Source: Panorpa germanica
Lineage: Eukaryota > Arthropoda > Insecta > Mecoptera > Panorpidae
Direction: 5' to 3'
DNA: 64,000 bases
Assembly (NCBI GenBank): GCA_963678705.1
Contig: OY783208.1
Coordinates: 16,937,486 to 17,001,485 of the forward strand
In this document: piece by piece, positions 35,270 to 45,956 of the stretch
How positions within the stretch are numbered: the stretch's first letter is position 1
Layout of the letters: each line of letters starts with the position of its first letter
The notes under the pieces: generated by a model
Database searches by the model: none
What the model was told of the DNA's origin: nothing
Seen by the model: the letters and a program-made list of their open reading frames with translations, nothing else
Position numbers and translations under genes: made by a program

Positions 35270-35600
35270 ATCTCTGGACTGAATTATCTAAAATAAAAAA
35301 CCAAACGGATTTCGTTAAAGTAATATATAATCTAGTAATTAATCGAAGGAATAAGCAAAATATTTTTTTTTACAAAATAGAGGCTTCTCAAAAAAAAAAA
35401 AAATATATATATGTTTTCGAGTAATCTTGGTCTCCGACTTTAAAAACGCATTTAAAGTTCCAAAAGCACTATACAGAGAGTAAAAAAAATGTATTTCAAC
35501 TTACAAAATAACTTCGCAAGTAATCGCCGGATTGACTTGAAATTTTCTGTATTTGTACTTAAATATATTTTTTTGAAAATTCTTACTGCATATAACCTCA
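35270..35600 (-). repeat. Inverted copy of the dispersed repeat at 28329-29000
   Basis: Reverse-complement match to 28370-28990 without the 248-bp MITE; it serves as the empty site for that insertion. Confidence 0.7.
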
Positions 35601-37017
35601 GAGCAGTTACCAATTTTATTACCAAGTTGGATTAAGAACAGCAGGGCATTTATGTGACGTAATTTATGGATGGCTCCTTATCATACATAATTTTTTTATT
35701 TTTAATTTAATTTTTTTTTTCACAGGTTAAATGAACTGAAAGGCTAAAACTACTAAGACGTTGCAGTGTTTATTAATGTACCACCTGAACTTCCTAAAGA
35801 TGTTTAAAGTTGTTCTACTATACGACATGCATACAGACTTCGTAAGATTGTTACCTCTGTTCGCGAGCTGACAGCCTGTCTTATTTGTACAGTCCAGCTT
35901 AAATCATTATCTAAATATTAAATTTAACAGGACAGAAGTTTATAATGAGAAGGGTAAGTACCCGTATTACGAAAAACGTTAAAATAATTTAAGTCGTATA
36001 AAAATATAATGGATATATTGGGAGTCTTGCAGAGAAAGCATGAGACTGTTTGGACGAAATCCAACAGTAGTGTAGTATAGAAGTAGTATCTTATATGTTC
36101 AAAATCATTGTAAATTGTTTTGATGTAAATAGTTGTACTTGTCAGTTATATCCCCTCTATTCCCTCACCTTAAGACATCGCACAAACCAAAACCTTTTAT
36201 TTCAATCCTATTTCAAATACGCATTTCTTTATCTAGTCGAACGACCTTCAAATATTTTTCATTCCTTTATTCTTTACAAAACCCGTTCCATTTCTGTTGT
36301 AAACAAAACTACATTGTTTTAGATATAACAAGTAAAATAAAATACTAAATTTAATTCTGTATCAAAAATATTACAAGAGCTTTAAGACATAAAACTTAAC
36401 TTGGTAGTTGTAATTATATTTTGTAGAAAATATATAAAGATATTAAATTAAACGGAGTGTGCTGTTTCCTTTAAATAATCGGTCCAAATTGGCTTACACC
36501 CAATTGAAAAGAACGTTGCACCAAGATCATCAGCGAATCGACTCTTGACAACGTTACACTGTTAATATTTTTTAGTTTGACTTTGAGTAAATTACCTTTT
36601 CTTGGGAAAAACTCAGATTCAATTAGAAGAGAATTAAGTATATATAAATAGGTCTCGGTCTTTGGTTCTTAGTCTTTCCAAAGTCATATATTATTTTGCA
36701 TTATAAACAGACTTTGTGTGAAATCATCAGACCCGAGGTTGTAACATATATTAAAAAAAATTTAGATAGCTATAAAATTAGATAATTATTATATAGAAAA
36801 ATTAGATAATTTTTTTTTTTTACTTCTCCTATGGTTTCAGAAATCTGCCTAAGTAGGCAATAAGTTTCTTACATGATTAATTAATTAAGACATGTAAGAG
36901 AAACATTCCAGTGAATGCCCTCTTGTTTTTATATACAATAAACTAGTATAATATATCATACATTGTACACTATTCCCTATCGCGGACCTAAAGCTAAGTC
37001 TATTGGTTGAGATTGCC
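35601..37017. other. No gene seen
   Basis: AT-rich sequence. Short overlapping frames at 36095-36350 lack family resemblance. Confidence 0.5.
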
Positions 37018-37260
37018 TTAATCTGCGGGGTTCCCTGTTGTCACACCTGTGTTCAGTTGATTCGCCAACGCATTGGGATGGTTGATTAATCTATCACTAT
37101 ATTTTGTACTGGATAGATATATTTCATCTTTGATGGATGCTATTGGGATGTCTTTCTGGATGACTTCGTTAGTGACGTAGTATGGTGCATCTACAATGAG
37201 TCGTAGTACTATATTTTGAAATCGCTGGATTATGGCTATGCAGTACTCCAAAGCTGAATT
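37018..37260 (-). pseudogene. Jockey-like LINE C-terminal fragment
   Basis: Reads IIQRFQNIVLRLIVDAPYYV then NEVIQKDIPI on the minus strand, the same block as FQNKVLRNIVNAPWYVRN in the 24-kb LINE. The upstream part is frameshifted; neither the rest of the RT nor a poly-A tail is seen. An old fragment. Confidence 0.8.
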
Positions 37261-39130
37261 CCGTAAGTCCAGATGTTTTTCAGAATGGTTTTATATATAA
37301 GTACTTTGTTGTCCAGAAGATAAAAATTAAAACTTTTTTCTTTATCAATAAGTTGTTTTGCACATTTTACAAATTGTGCTTTTCGTATGTGTGTACTAAC
37401 AATGTATTAAATATTTTTATTTTTTCAATTTAGGAAGTCTGCATTTAAGAAATGGACATAAAAACTGCTCTAAAATGATTAAGAACGTGCTAATAGTAAA
37501 GAAGAGGATAAATTAACTTCAACTTCAAAAAGAATTGGTAAATATAAACACTAACACTACTTTACTTACAATTTATTAATTGTTTCGTTTAAATGATTTT
37601 GAAAATGTTCAAAAGGTTAATAGTGTAGTTCATATAACGTGAAATAAACTGATATATTTGCATAAGCCTTTGTTTCGACGTTGTAAATAGAAAGACTGGC
37701 TGAAAAGTCTTATATAATCACGTGTCTGTCAAAATTCAAGATTTTCACAGTCACAGATCATTAAAATCACTTTCGATTTGTTGATAACATCTTGCTTCCT
37801 ATGCGTCATATCTCAGAAGTTTTTATCGAACTTGAGGTTATAAAATTTTGTACAAATTTGAATTGATGTTATACATTTTTCCGGGATTAGGTGAAATCGA
37901 TACAAAAAAAGCATATTTCAATCATGTTTTTTGATGACACAGTTAATATATAATTATTTTTATAATTACTACATGATAAAATAACATTTAAAGAATACTT
38001 TGTGAAATTTTCTTAAATAAATGTCAAAAAATGAGTCATTGACAGCGAATCTCCACGGACGTCTCAAAAAGAAAAATTGCATTGCGGTGTCCCTCATAAC
38101 TCATCACTGGATTTTTTATTTTTGTTAAGAAACAGTGTGCGACATTTTAAAAGGATCGGTGCAGTAGATTTTGAATTAGAGAGGGCACCGACTCTGAAAA
38201 AGCTAAGTGTGACAAAAACGCTTTTAAAAGTTTCAAACAAATACGAAACCAGACCAGGGAGGTGTCTTGATTATTAATCTTTGACTCTTTGTTATTATTC
38301 ACAATTCAAATTGTAATATTTTGTTGTTATCTTTGCAGATTAAACACACCGAAGTTGTGGCGCTGTTGCTTGTAACGATGTGACACCTGTGAAAGCTGCT
38401 GAAGATGTCTAAATAATTTCCTAAATATGCAGATTGGTGTTTTAAGCTAAGAATTTTATACCATTTAGTGCTGTAAAATCATAGCATCCGAACTAACAGT
38501 ATATCACCAACAATCATCTATGAAATTAGAATGTGACGATTTAGAAATTTGTATACAGAAATAACGTCTCCATATTTGTATAGAGCGCACTGTATACCGT
38601 ACTGTGTTCCCGTGCTATGATTTTCAAAAGTACTCTAAATAATTTAAGTAATATTAAGTAGGGCCTGGCTATTCTTGCAGATGTATTTATTACCTTTTCG
38701 AGTACGTATTTGTTCATTACTGAAAAATAGAATCACGATCCGTAGCATCAAGTATCGATCCGAGCTACTGCTTTATTTTGTTCTTAATTTAAATTATCTG
38801 GGAACATGCGTTATTATTTCTTGCATAAGTTTTAATTTAAATTTCGATTCTGGTTTTAATAAGGCCGCATTCACACTTGCGTGTTCAATTATTTGTGCTG
38901 GTCAAGGTCAAGTGGACGTGCACCTGTACACATTTGTTTTGACTAATCTTTTGACATATTCAATAAAGTAAAATAAGAGTTTCATTACAGTTATTCGTTT
39001 ACTAGAGCATAAAAAATTGTCATAAATTGGTAATTATTGATAAGAAATTGAATTGAATTGTCAATGCATGTGTGTACGGTACTGTAACCTAGCCTAGCCT
39101 AACCTTTTTTCTTAGCACATATCCATCAAT
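37261..39130. other. No convincing gene
   Basis: Mostly AT-rich. A splice-acceptor-like TTGCAG at 38338 is followed by a short open stretch (IKHTEVVALLLVTM, stop), which alone is too little to call a gene. Confidence 0.45.
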
Positions 39131-39134
39131 TTTA

Positions 39135-39821
39135 TCAAACAATCGTCATTTTTCACAAAACGGCAATCTAATTATTGTAAATATGATAAATTATTAAGAA
39201 AATATGTATTTGCAATATTACAATAAGATAAATTAAATTCTGTTAATGATCCAGGTAATTTTGTAATTTTAATATATCTATTAGATTCTAAATATCATTT
39301 TTGTAAAGATGATAAATTATTTATAAATCTGTATTTTTAATATTACAATTTTCTAAATCTAATTTTATTTATGATTTTGGTAATTTTGTAATTTGAATAT
39401 TTTCATTCCTTCAAGGAAATACTTTCAAGGAATATATTCTCTGAGCTTTATTAGCTCTTCCTTTAAATTGTACTTTACAATTCATATGATTTATTGAATT
39501 AGAAAACTTGCCCTCGCAATTAATCAGAGTTATTGAATCCATTATTGCGCTTGGATTATATTTATTATAGATATAATTTTTAAGAAGTGCATTTTCTAGT
39601 CTCTCTTGACCTATTCCTTGACTTCGTCCTAATTCGTTGTGTAAATTAGGACTATATTGTCCACCTTCAATATACCCCATGTACTGGACTAAAATGTTAT
39701 CCAAATATAGAGGTGGGGCTGGTATGTATCTAGGATACCCCCAGTGGCTACATTCGTCAGCCAGCGTTTCAATAATTTCGTCCATTCTCTCTTCAGCTGA
39801 AACAAGTTTTGTTGATGCCAT
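39135..39821 (-). pseudogene. Type 1 WG-box protein fused to leucine-rich repeats, copy A
   Basis: From the MASTK start (39821) the frame is open to 39414: an N-terminal helix-like part (AEERMDEIIETLADECS), then the WG-box (HWGYPRYIPAPPLYLDNILV through YSPNLHNELGRS), a linker (ENALLKNYIYNKYN) and GKFSNSINHMNCKVQFKG. Downstream, 39413-39135 encodes decayed leucine-rich repeats of ~23 residues (ITKLPGSLTEFNLSYCNIAN) with several stops. The true start is MASTK and not the upstream ATG at 39950, because a TATA box and initiator lie between them. In this copy only, a 1-nt difference after GRSQ joins the WG-box frame to the downstream frame. Function unknown; LRRs usually bind protein partners. Confidence 0.6.
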
Positions 39822-39870
39822 TGTTGTCTGATGTTGAAGTTCTCCCTCTGTCTTAAAAAACAAAAATGTA

Positions 39871-39912
39871 AACTGATAAAGTGTTATAGCAACCTGGACC
39901 TTATATATAGGG
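39871..39912 (-). promoter_or_regulatory. TATA box and initiator of type 1 copy A
   Basis: Minus strand: CTATATATAAGG at about 39912-39901, then TATCAGTTTAC about 25-30 nt downstream. This is the spacing of an arthropod TATA plus TCAGT initiator promoter. It is conserved at copies B and C, and the MASTK ATG lies ~50 nt further on. Confidence 0.65.
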
Positions 39913-40229
39913 CAGCAGCAGTAGTTTTGTTGCATTATTTCTCTTCCCACTGCCCTTTCTCGTCAACTAATTAGAAAATAAAGAATATGTTATCTGAATA
40001 TTATTACATTATTCCATAGTGCCATTCTCCTGTGTAAGAAATACACCATTGGCAAAACAAAGCCCATTTAACACATGCAATTTGTAATATTCATAAACAT
40101 TACCATTGTCATAATGTAAATGCACAGTAAAATACGTAGAAAAGGGGTCAAGATTTAAAACATTTAGTAAAACACCATCGTCATTTCCGCCGCTACAATT
40201 AAATAGTTAGATAACACCAATTTTTACAA

Positions 40230-40420
40230 AAACAAAAAAAAAAAGATTCAGCTTTATATATATATGTTAAATTTGTAAAATATTACATATAACATACCTT
40301 TTTTATCGGTTAATTGCGCCCTATAGCCCTATTGTAAATATGGACAATACCATATAGTGCCATGCGTTGTCACATGGTGCACAACGCATGGCACTATCGT
40401 CATCTATATCGCTGTCTACT
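40230..40420 (-). pseudogene. Remnant of a type 2 WG-box gene 3' end
   Basis: Carries AAAAAAGGTATG followed by the AT-rich intron-like stretch seen after the stop of every type 2 copy, preceded by a degenerate GRAQ where others have GRD and then stop. The coding part upstream is lost. Confidence 0.4.
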
Positions 40421-40599
40421 GCTTCAACTGCAATAACTTTTTATATGGTGGCGGTGACATTTTTTTAACACAAAAAACTAGTACTAAATATTGTAGCTAT
40501 TTTTTTAAAATGAATTATTAATTCGTTCAAGCGTTTCCAATAGTTGGATGCAATGCTGAAATAACAGCCCATATAAAACACCTATCATCCTTACTTTGA

Positions 40600-40827
40600 A
40601 CATTAAGCACTGCTTTTTTATTACTTATAGATAGCGGGTAAAGTTAGATTAGAATTTCCATGAAGTGGAATATTTTTATTAATGTTCATTTGTAGATGTA
40701 ATACACTATTTAAAGATTTTCTACTGTCACGCTTTTGGAATTCGTCCAATAAAACTTTTAAAATTGAAATAATATTTCCGTCAAACCGCAGGTTTAAATC
40801 GTCATTTGATGTTATAGATATCATCCT
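40600..40827 (-). pseudogene. Fragment of the type-B DNA polymerase N-terminal region
   Basis: Minus-strand frame MISITSNDDLNLRFDGNIIS, then LDEFQKRDSRKSLN and LHLQMNINKNIPLHGN. It aligns residue by residue with the better preserved copy at 54907-55566 (FDTNIISI, LDEFQERDSGKSLN, LQVNINKYKPLHGN). It stops before the DNKCFLWA-type block. It is interrupted on its 5' side by a type 3 WG-box fragment through a 238-bp tandem duplication. Confidence 0.65.
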
Positions 40828-41215
40828 TCCACGAATCCTAATCTCGGCCTATTTCGTTGTGTAAAATTGAACGATACTGGCCATCTTGCCTGTACCGTGT
40901 GTACTCTATAAGAATATTTTCAATGTGAAGTGACAGTGGTGCAATATGTTCTCTCTTTCCACAATAATGACTCTTAAAATTGAAATAATGAACTTTTAAA
41001 ATTGAAATAATATTTCCGTCAAACCGCAGGTTTAAATCGTCATTTGATGTTATAGATATCATCCTTCCACGAATCCTAATCTCGGCCTATTTCGTTGTGT
41101 AAAATTGAACGATACTGGCCATCTTGCCTGTACCGTGTGTACTCTATAAGAATATTTTCAATGTGAAGTGACAGTGGTGCAATATGTTCTCTCTTTCCAC
41201 AATAATGACTCCACA
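40748..41215. repeat. 238-bp tandem duplication
   Basis: 40748-40985 and 40986-about 41215 are nearly identical. Each holds the end of the polymerase fragment plus the type 3 WG-box. The duplication creates a chimeric open frame (41062-40838) that starts in polymerase sequence and ends in the WG-box. Confidence 0.85.
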
Positions 41216-41330
41216 ATGAATCTTTGATTGGCCAGTCTGCCAAATCTTCATTTACATTATCTATAATCACCGCTAATGGTATAAATGGTATTGCTTAGCC
41301 TACTTTTAGCCTTTTTAGTGGTGATGCCAT
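41076..41330 (-). pseudogene. Type 3 WG-box protein (MASP..KRLKV), copy B
   Basis: The start at 41330 reads MASPLKRLKVG, then a stop, then AIPFIPLAVIIDNVNEDLAD, WPIKDSLWSHYCGKREHI, and the WG-box LSLHIENILIEYTRY to LHNEIGRD and stop. The basic KRLKV near the N-terminus looks like a monopartite nuclear localisation signal. The WG-box is shortened relative to type 1 but keeps the order aromatic-C/G-x-R, hydrophobic L-x-L-x-N, Y-x3-Y, GQY, LHNE-GRD. One stop (TAA) breaks this copy; from 41270 it is open. Confidence 0.55.
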
Positions 41331-41369
41331 TATTGAAACTCTTAGATGCACTAGTTACACATACAATAA

Positions 41370-41980
41370 TTTTATCAAAAAATCGTCATTTTTCACAAAA
41401 CGGCAATCTAACTTTTGTAAATATGATAAATTATTTAGAAAATCTGTATTTGCAATATTACAATAAGATAAATTAAATTCTGGTAATGATCCAGGTAATT
41501 TTGTAATTTGAATATTTCTATTAGATTCTAAATCTAATTTTTGTAAAGATGTTAAATCATTTATAAATCTGTATTTTTAATATTACAATTTTCTAAATCT
41601 AATTCTATTAATGATTTTGGTAATTTTGTAATTTGAATATTTTCATTCCTTCAAGGAATTACTTTGAAGGAACATATTCTCTGAGCTTTATTAGCTCTTC
41701 TTTCAAATTGTACTTTACAATTAATATGATTTATTGAATTAGAAAACTTGCCCTCGCAATTGATGCATCTGTTAGATTAGTTACCTGCTGCAGTGGCAGG
41801 TGATTGTCTGTAGCATACAATTGAATACTGGTTATGTAAGGGCGTCCGGTGATGTTTCTAGGTGCATGAATTGTCACCATCGCTGGCTGCGGTACATGAA
41901 ATCTAGTTCGTGGAACATAAATTCTTGAAGTTGAAGATGCAGTATCAGCAGCAACAGCAGCAGCATAGTCTCGCAATTGA
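41370..41980 (-). pseudogene. Type 2 leader inserted in a type 1/LRR gene (chimera)
   Basis: 41976-41761 encodes the type 2 leader (MRDYAAAVAADTASSTSRIY, VPRTRFHVPQPAMVTIHAPR, VTNLTDASIA). It then runs abruptly into the GKFSNSINH-type sequence of type 1 genes and the leucine-rich repeats (41370-41740). CGCAATTGAT occurs on both sides of the type 2 piece, as though a ~219-bp segment had been placed into the type 1 gene at that word. The same chimera occurs at 53150-53640. Confidence 0.6.
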
Positions 41981-42036
41981 TCAGAATTTTGTAATGCATT
42001 TTTGTATTTGAATTATATTTATTATAGATATAATTT

Positions 42037-42279
42037 CTAAGAAGTACATTTTAAAGGCTCTCTTGACCTATTCTCTTGACTTCGTCCTAATTCGTTATGT
42101 AAATTAGGACTATATTGTCTACCTTTAATATAGCCCTTGTACTGGACTAAAGTGTTATCCAAATATAGAGGTGGGGCTGGTATATATCTAGGATACCCCC
42201 AGTGGCTACATTCGTCTGCTAGTGTTTCAATCATTTCGTCTATTCTTTCTTCAGCTGGAACAACTTTTGTTGATGCCAT
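42037..42279 (-). CDS. Type 1 WG-box protein, copy B
   Basis: Open 80-codon frame from MASTK: MASTKVVPAEERIDEMIETL, ADECSHWGYPRYIPAPPLYL, VQYKGYIKGRQYSPNLHNE, LGRSQENRSREPLKCTS and stop. It is preceded by the conserved promoter block. In this reading the protein ends just after the WG-box, while the LRR-coding frame lies downstream in another phase. Small, acidic at the N-terminus, without signal peptide or membrane segment. Function unknown. The intact frame and intact promoter make it the best candidate in the cluster for a working gene. Confidence 0.55.
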   Translation of the reverse strand: MASTKVVPAEERIDEMIETLADECSHWGYPRYIPAPPLYLDNTLVQYKGYIKGRQYSPNLHNELGRSQENRSREPLKCTS

Positions 42280-42330
42280 TGTTGTTTGATGTTAAAGTTC
42301 TCTCTCTCTGTCTTAGAAAACAAAAATGTA

Positions 42331-42372
42331 AACTGATAAAGTGTTATAGCAATCTGGACCTTATATATAGGG
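42331..42372 (-). promoter_or_regulatory. TATA box and initiator of type 1 copy B
   Basis: CTATATATAAGG (about 42372-42361) and TATCAGTTTAC (about 42340-42330), identical in spacing to copies A and C. Confidence 0.65.
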
Positions 42373-42888
42373 CAGCAGTAGTTTTGTTGCATTTTTTCTC
42401 TCCCCACTGCCCTTTCTCGTCAACTAATTAGAAAATAAAGAATATGTTTTCTGATTATTATTACATTGTACAATTGTGTTTTTTTTTAATTAATATGACG
42501 GCCACGGCTGCAGCTGCTTATTGTGATTTTTTGTTTGCGTGCGAACGAAACAATTAATAAACTAATTAGCTAAAAAATTGTACGACGACGACGACGACTA
42601 CATTGGTGACGGGTTGCGGGGTTAGTTATTTAATGTGGTTTTTTGTTTGTGTGAATGAAATAATTTATAAATTAATTAGAAAAAAAATTGAATTTCTCTC
42701 AAAGGAAATAGTATTGTGGTTTTCTTATGACCAGAATATTTGGAATATTCTGGGCCACTTGTTTAAATACATTATCCATATTATTATCTATATATTATTA
42801 TCCATGTTATTATTATTATTATTATACATAATACTAGTAGACATAATACAAAATTAAAATAAAATAAAAGTTATCATAAAAACACCTT

Positions 42889-43324
42889 CCTGCAACAAAA
42901 AAGAATAAGATTTAAGTTTCATATTTATATATGTTAAATTTGTAGGGAAAAAAATGCTAATAATATAGCATACCTTTTTAATTAATCTCGCCCTAGATAC
43001 TTATGTATTTCGGACGAATATTTACCTTCACCGTTATAGAAACAGTGGTGGCCCGGCGATGAATTCTCGACGCCCCCAATATGCTGTGTGATCAGGTATT
43101 CTCTCAATGAATGCATCTGTTAGATTAGTTACCTGCTGCAGTGGCAGGTGATAGTCTGTAGCATTCAATTGAATACTGGTTATGTAAGGATGTCCGGTGA
43201 TGTTTCTAGGTGCATGAATTGTCACCATCGCTGGTTGCGGTATATAAAATCTAGTTCTTGGAACATAAATTCTTGAAGTTGAAGATGCAGTATCAGCACC
43301 AACAGCAGCAGCATAGTCTCGCAA
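42889..43324 (-). pseudogene. Type 2 WG-box protein with 3'-UTR intron, copy A
   Basis: Opens at MRDYAAAVGADTASSTSR (43324), continues through YVPRTRFYIPQPAMVTIHAP and VTNLTDAFIERIPDHTAYWG, RREFIAGPPLFL, then a stop caused by a short internal deletion; the remaining KYSSEIHKYLGRD-type end is visible in another phase. Just after the stop comes AAAAAG|GTATGC and about 84 bp later TTGTTGCAG|GAAGG, a complete small intron conserved in the other type 2 copies. Unknown function. Confidence 0.55.
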
Positions 43325-44394
43325 TTGATCAGAATTTTGTAATGCATTTTTGTATTTGAATTATATTTATTATAGATATAATTTTTAAGAAGTGCATTTT
43401 CTGGGCTCGCTTGGTCAATTTGTTTTGTCAATTTAAAATCACAAATTTACAAATAATCTTTTAGACTAATTGATCCAGATTTCTTATAATTAATTTGACG
43501 AATAAGAAGCAACTGACATATCCTTCATATATCCTTTACGTAGATCTTGACACGTCTCAACGTTTTTGTATTCGTGTGATTTGATGCACAAAGAACCCCA
43601 TTTCAATATGGTATTGAACACTGATTGAAATCGTGTCACAATGAATGGTCTTATAATATTTCTCTCTTCTCCTCTGACTTTACAAAACCATTGTGATATA
43701 TCACCTGGCAATGTGGTGACTTTTGTGCAAACTTCTGCTGTTCTAATACATTTATCATTGATTGTATAAAACTCTATAAAATAGTACAAAAGTAACCTAC
43801 CTTCAGCTGAGTGATGTTACTCCAATACATTCTTGTTTATTAAACCCATTTTATTTGATATCTTCCTGAACTACTGATTAATATGGGAAAGTTATAGGTG
43901 GTGGCACACTATAGCACTACGCTGTTGCTCTAGCAATTGTCATGATGACCATCTGGGTTACAGATCTGGAGACAATTGAGGATATATAGTTAAATGTTGC
44001 AACATCGCTGGAAGCTACTTGGTTGTCTTAATGACCAGGTAAGCTTGGTGCAAATTCAGGTGCCGGGTGAGATGTTGCAGCATTTAGAAAACTACCAGGT
44101 CTACCAAGCACTTTAATAGTAATTAATGCTAACCATATGAAACTTCCACAACCAACCTATGAACCACGATGTACCAATACTTAAATTAGATATTGAGGGA
44201 TCACATGATCGCCTTGATTTAAACTCTTTTTGAATTATCGGAATTCCTTCATCATGCGTCTAGATGGGATTTCTAATTCTAATGTAGCTAGAATCAACCG
44301 GTTAGCTAACATTTGTACAGTTGACTCATTTGGATGAACTTGTAATCTTTGTACGTTCTTCTTGCTGAAGCCCTTAATTTCACTTTTTATGTAT
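43112..44394. repeat. ~1.28-kb segmental duplication, copy 1
   Basis: Matches 53416-54700 with few differences. It covers the type 2 leader, an unknown open frame (43490-43789) and a second unknown frame (about 44160-44394). The right end of copy 1 is cut by a LINE fragment. Confidence 0.85.
43490..43789 (-). CDS. Conserved unknown open frame, copy 1
   Basis: 99 codons including DISQWFCKVRGEERNIIRPF, IVTRFQSVFNTILKWGSL and CIKSHEYKNVETCQDLRKGY. It is repeated with very few changes at 53795-54016, where the upstream part is frameshifted. Coding-like composition, no signal peptide, four Cys. I do not recognise the family. It lies between fragments of the polymerase and WG-box genes and may belong to the same element. 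Confidence 0.35.
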   Translation of the reverse strand: MYYFIEFYTINDKCIRTAEVCTKVTTLPGDISQWFCKVRGEERNIIRPFIVTRFQSVFNTILKWGSLCIKSHEYKNVETCQDLRKGYMKDMSVASYSSN

Positions 44395-44574
44395 AGTTAA
44401 CCAGTTTGGAACAAAGCGCGGCACATTAAGGATTTGCTTCGGCAGTTTATTTTGAAGTTGCTTTAAAATTTTTATATTAAAATTGCTGGCACTGCCCCAT
44501 AGCTCTATACCATATGTCCATATGGGCTTCAGTATAGCCTTGTATAAGAGTAGTTTTTTGCAAGTGGATAGCAA
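44380..44574 (-). pseudogene. Jockey-like LINE fragment
   Basis: Reads LLLYKAILKPIWTYGIELWG then NIKILKQLQNKLPKQILNVP, the same C-terminal blocks as the 24-kb LINE (ILKPVWTYGIQLWG). It is truncated at both ends and joined directly to type 3 WG-box sequence at about 44578. Confidence 0.85.
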
Positions 44575-44579
44575 AGGAT

Positions 44580-44792
44580 AATTGAACGATACTGTCCATC
44601 TTGCCTGTATCGAGTATACTCTATAAGAATATTTTCAAAGTGGAAGCGGTGGAATATATTATTTTTTTTCACAATAGCTGAACCTTTGATTGGCTAGTCT
44701 GCCAAATCTTTAATTACATTATGTATAATCACCGCCAAAAGTATAAATGGTATTGCTTCGTCTACTTTTAGTCTTTTTGGTGGTGATGCCAT
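44580..44792 (-). pseudogene. Type 3 WG-box protein, copy C
   Basis: Starts MASPPKRLKVDEAIPFILLA (44792), the cleanest form of the NLS-like N-terminus. It meets a TAG where copy B has Trp (LAD then stop then PIKDS), and continues out of order into FHFENILIEYTRYRQDGQYR before being cut by the LINE fragment. Confidence 0.5.
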
Positions 44793-44894
44793 TACTTAAA
44801 ATTTTAAATGCACTGGGTACACATACAATAGTTTGCAGGACACATTTTATCATCTCTTTTTTTCTAGCGATATTTTCTTTATTCCTAGCACATA

Positions 44895-45456
44895 TCCATC
44901 AATTTTATCAAACAATCGTCATTTTTCACAAAACGGCAATCTAACTTTTGTAAAGATGATAAATTATTTATAAAATCTGTATTTTTAATATTACAATTAT
45001 TTTAATCTAATTTTATTAATGATTTTGGTAATTTTGTAATTTGAATATTTTCATTCTTTAAAGGAAATACTTTGAAGGAACATATTCTCTGAGCTTTATT
45101 AGCTCTTCTTTTTAATTGTACTTTACAATTTCTATAATTTATTGAATAAGAAAACTTGCAAAAGTATTGAATCCATTTTTGCGCTTGGATTATATTTATT
45201 ATAGATATAATTTTTAAGAAGTGCATTTTCTTGGCTCTCTTGAACTATTCTCTTGACTTCGTCCTAATTCGTTGTGTAAATTAGGACTATATTGTCTACC
45301 TTCAATATAGCCCATGTACTAGACTAATCGGTTTTCCAAATACAGGGGTGGGGCTGGTTTGTACCTAGGATACCCCCAGTGGCTACATTCGTCAGCCAGC
45401 GTTTCAATAATTTCGTCTATTCTTTCTTCAGCTGGAACAAGTTTTGTTGATGCCAT
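44895..45456 (-). pseudogene. Type 1 WG-box plus LRR gene, copy C
   Basis: From MASTKLVPAEERIDEIIETL (45456) through HWGYPRYKPAPPLYLENRLV the frame is open, then a TAG replaces the Gln that copies A and B have. The rest of the WG-box (GYIEGRQYSPNLHNELGRS) follows. Further on, the KVQLKRRANKAQRICSFKVF block and decayed leucine-rich repeats (IQITKLPKSLIKLD) run to about 44895. Confidence 0.55.
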
Positions 45457-45507
45457 TGTTGTTTCATGTTGAAATTCTCTCTCTGTCTTAGAAAACAAAA
45501 ATGTAAA

Positions 45508-45550
45508 CTGATAAAGTGTTATAGCAACCTGCACCTTATATATAGGGCAG
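45508..45550 (-). promoter_or_regulatory. TATA box and initiator of type 1 copy C
   Basis: The same TATATATAAGG and TATCAGTTTAC pair at the same spacing, ~50 nt upstream of MASTK. Confidence 0.6.
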
Positions 45551-45956
45551 CAGTAGTTTTGTTGCATTTTTTCTCTCCTCACTGCCCTTTCTCGTCAACT
45601 AATTAGAAAATGAAGAATATGTTATCTGATTATTATTACATTGTACAATTGTGGTTTTTTTTAATTAATATGACGGCCACGGCTTTAGCTGCTTATTGTG
45701 GTTTTTTGTTTGCGTGTGATCGAAACAATTAATAAACTAATTAGCAAAAAAATTGTACGACGACGGCGACGACGAAATTGGTGATGGGTTGCGGCGTTAG
45801 TTATTTAATGTGGTTTTTTGTATGTGCGAATGAAATAATTTATAAACTAATTACAAAAATAATAGAACTTCTCTCAAAGGAAATAGTATTGTGGTTTTCT
45901 TATGACCGGATATATATATTCCAAATGTTCTGGGCCACTTGTATATACTACATTAT

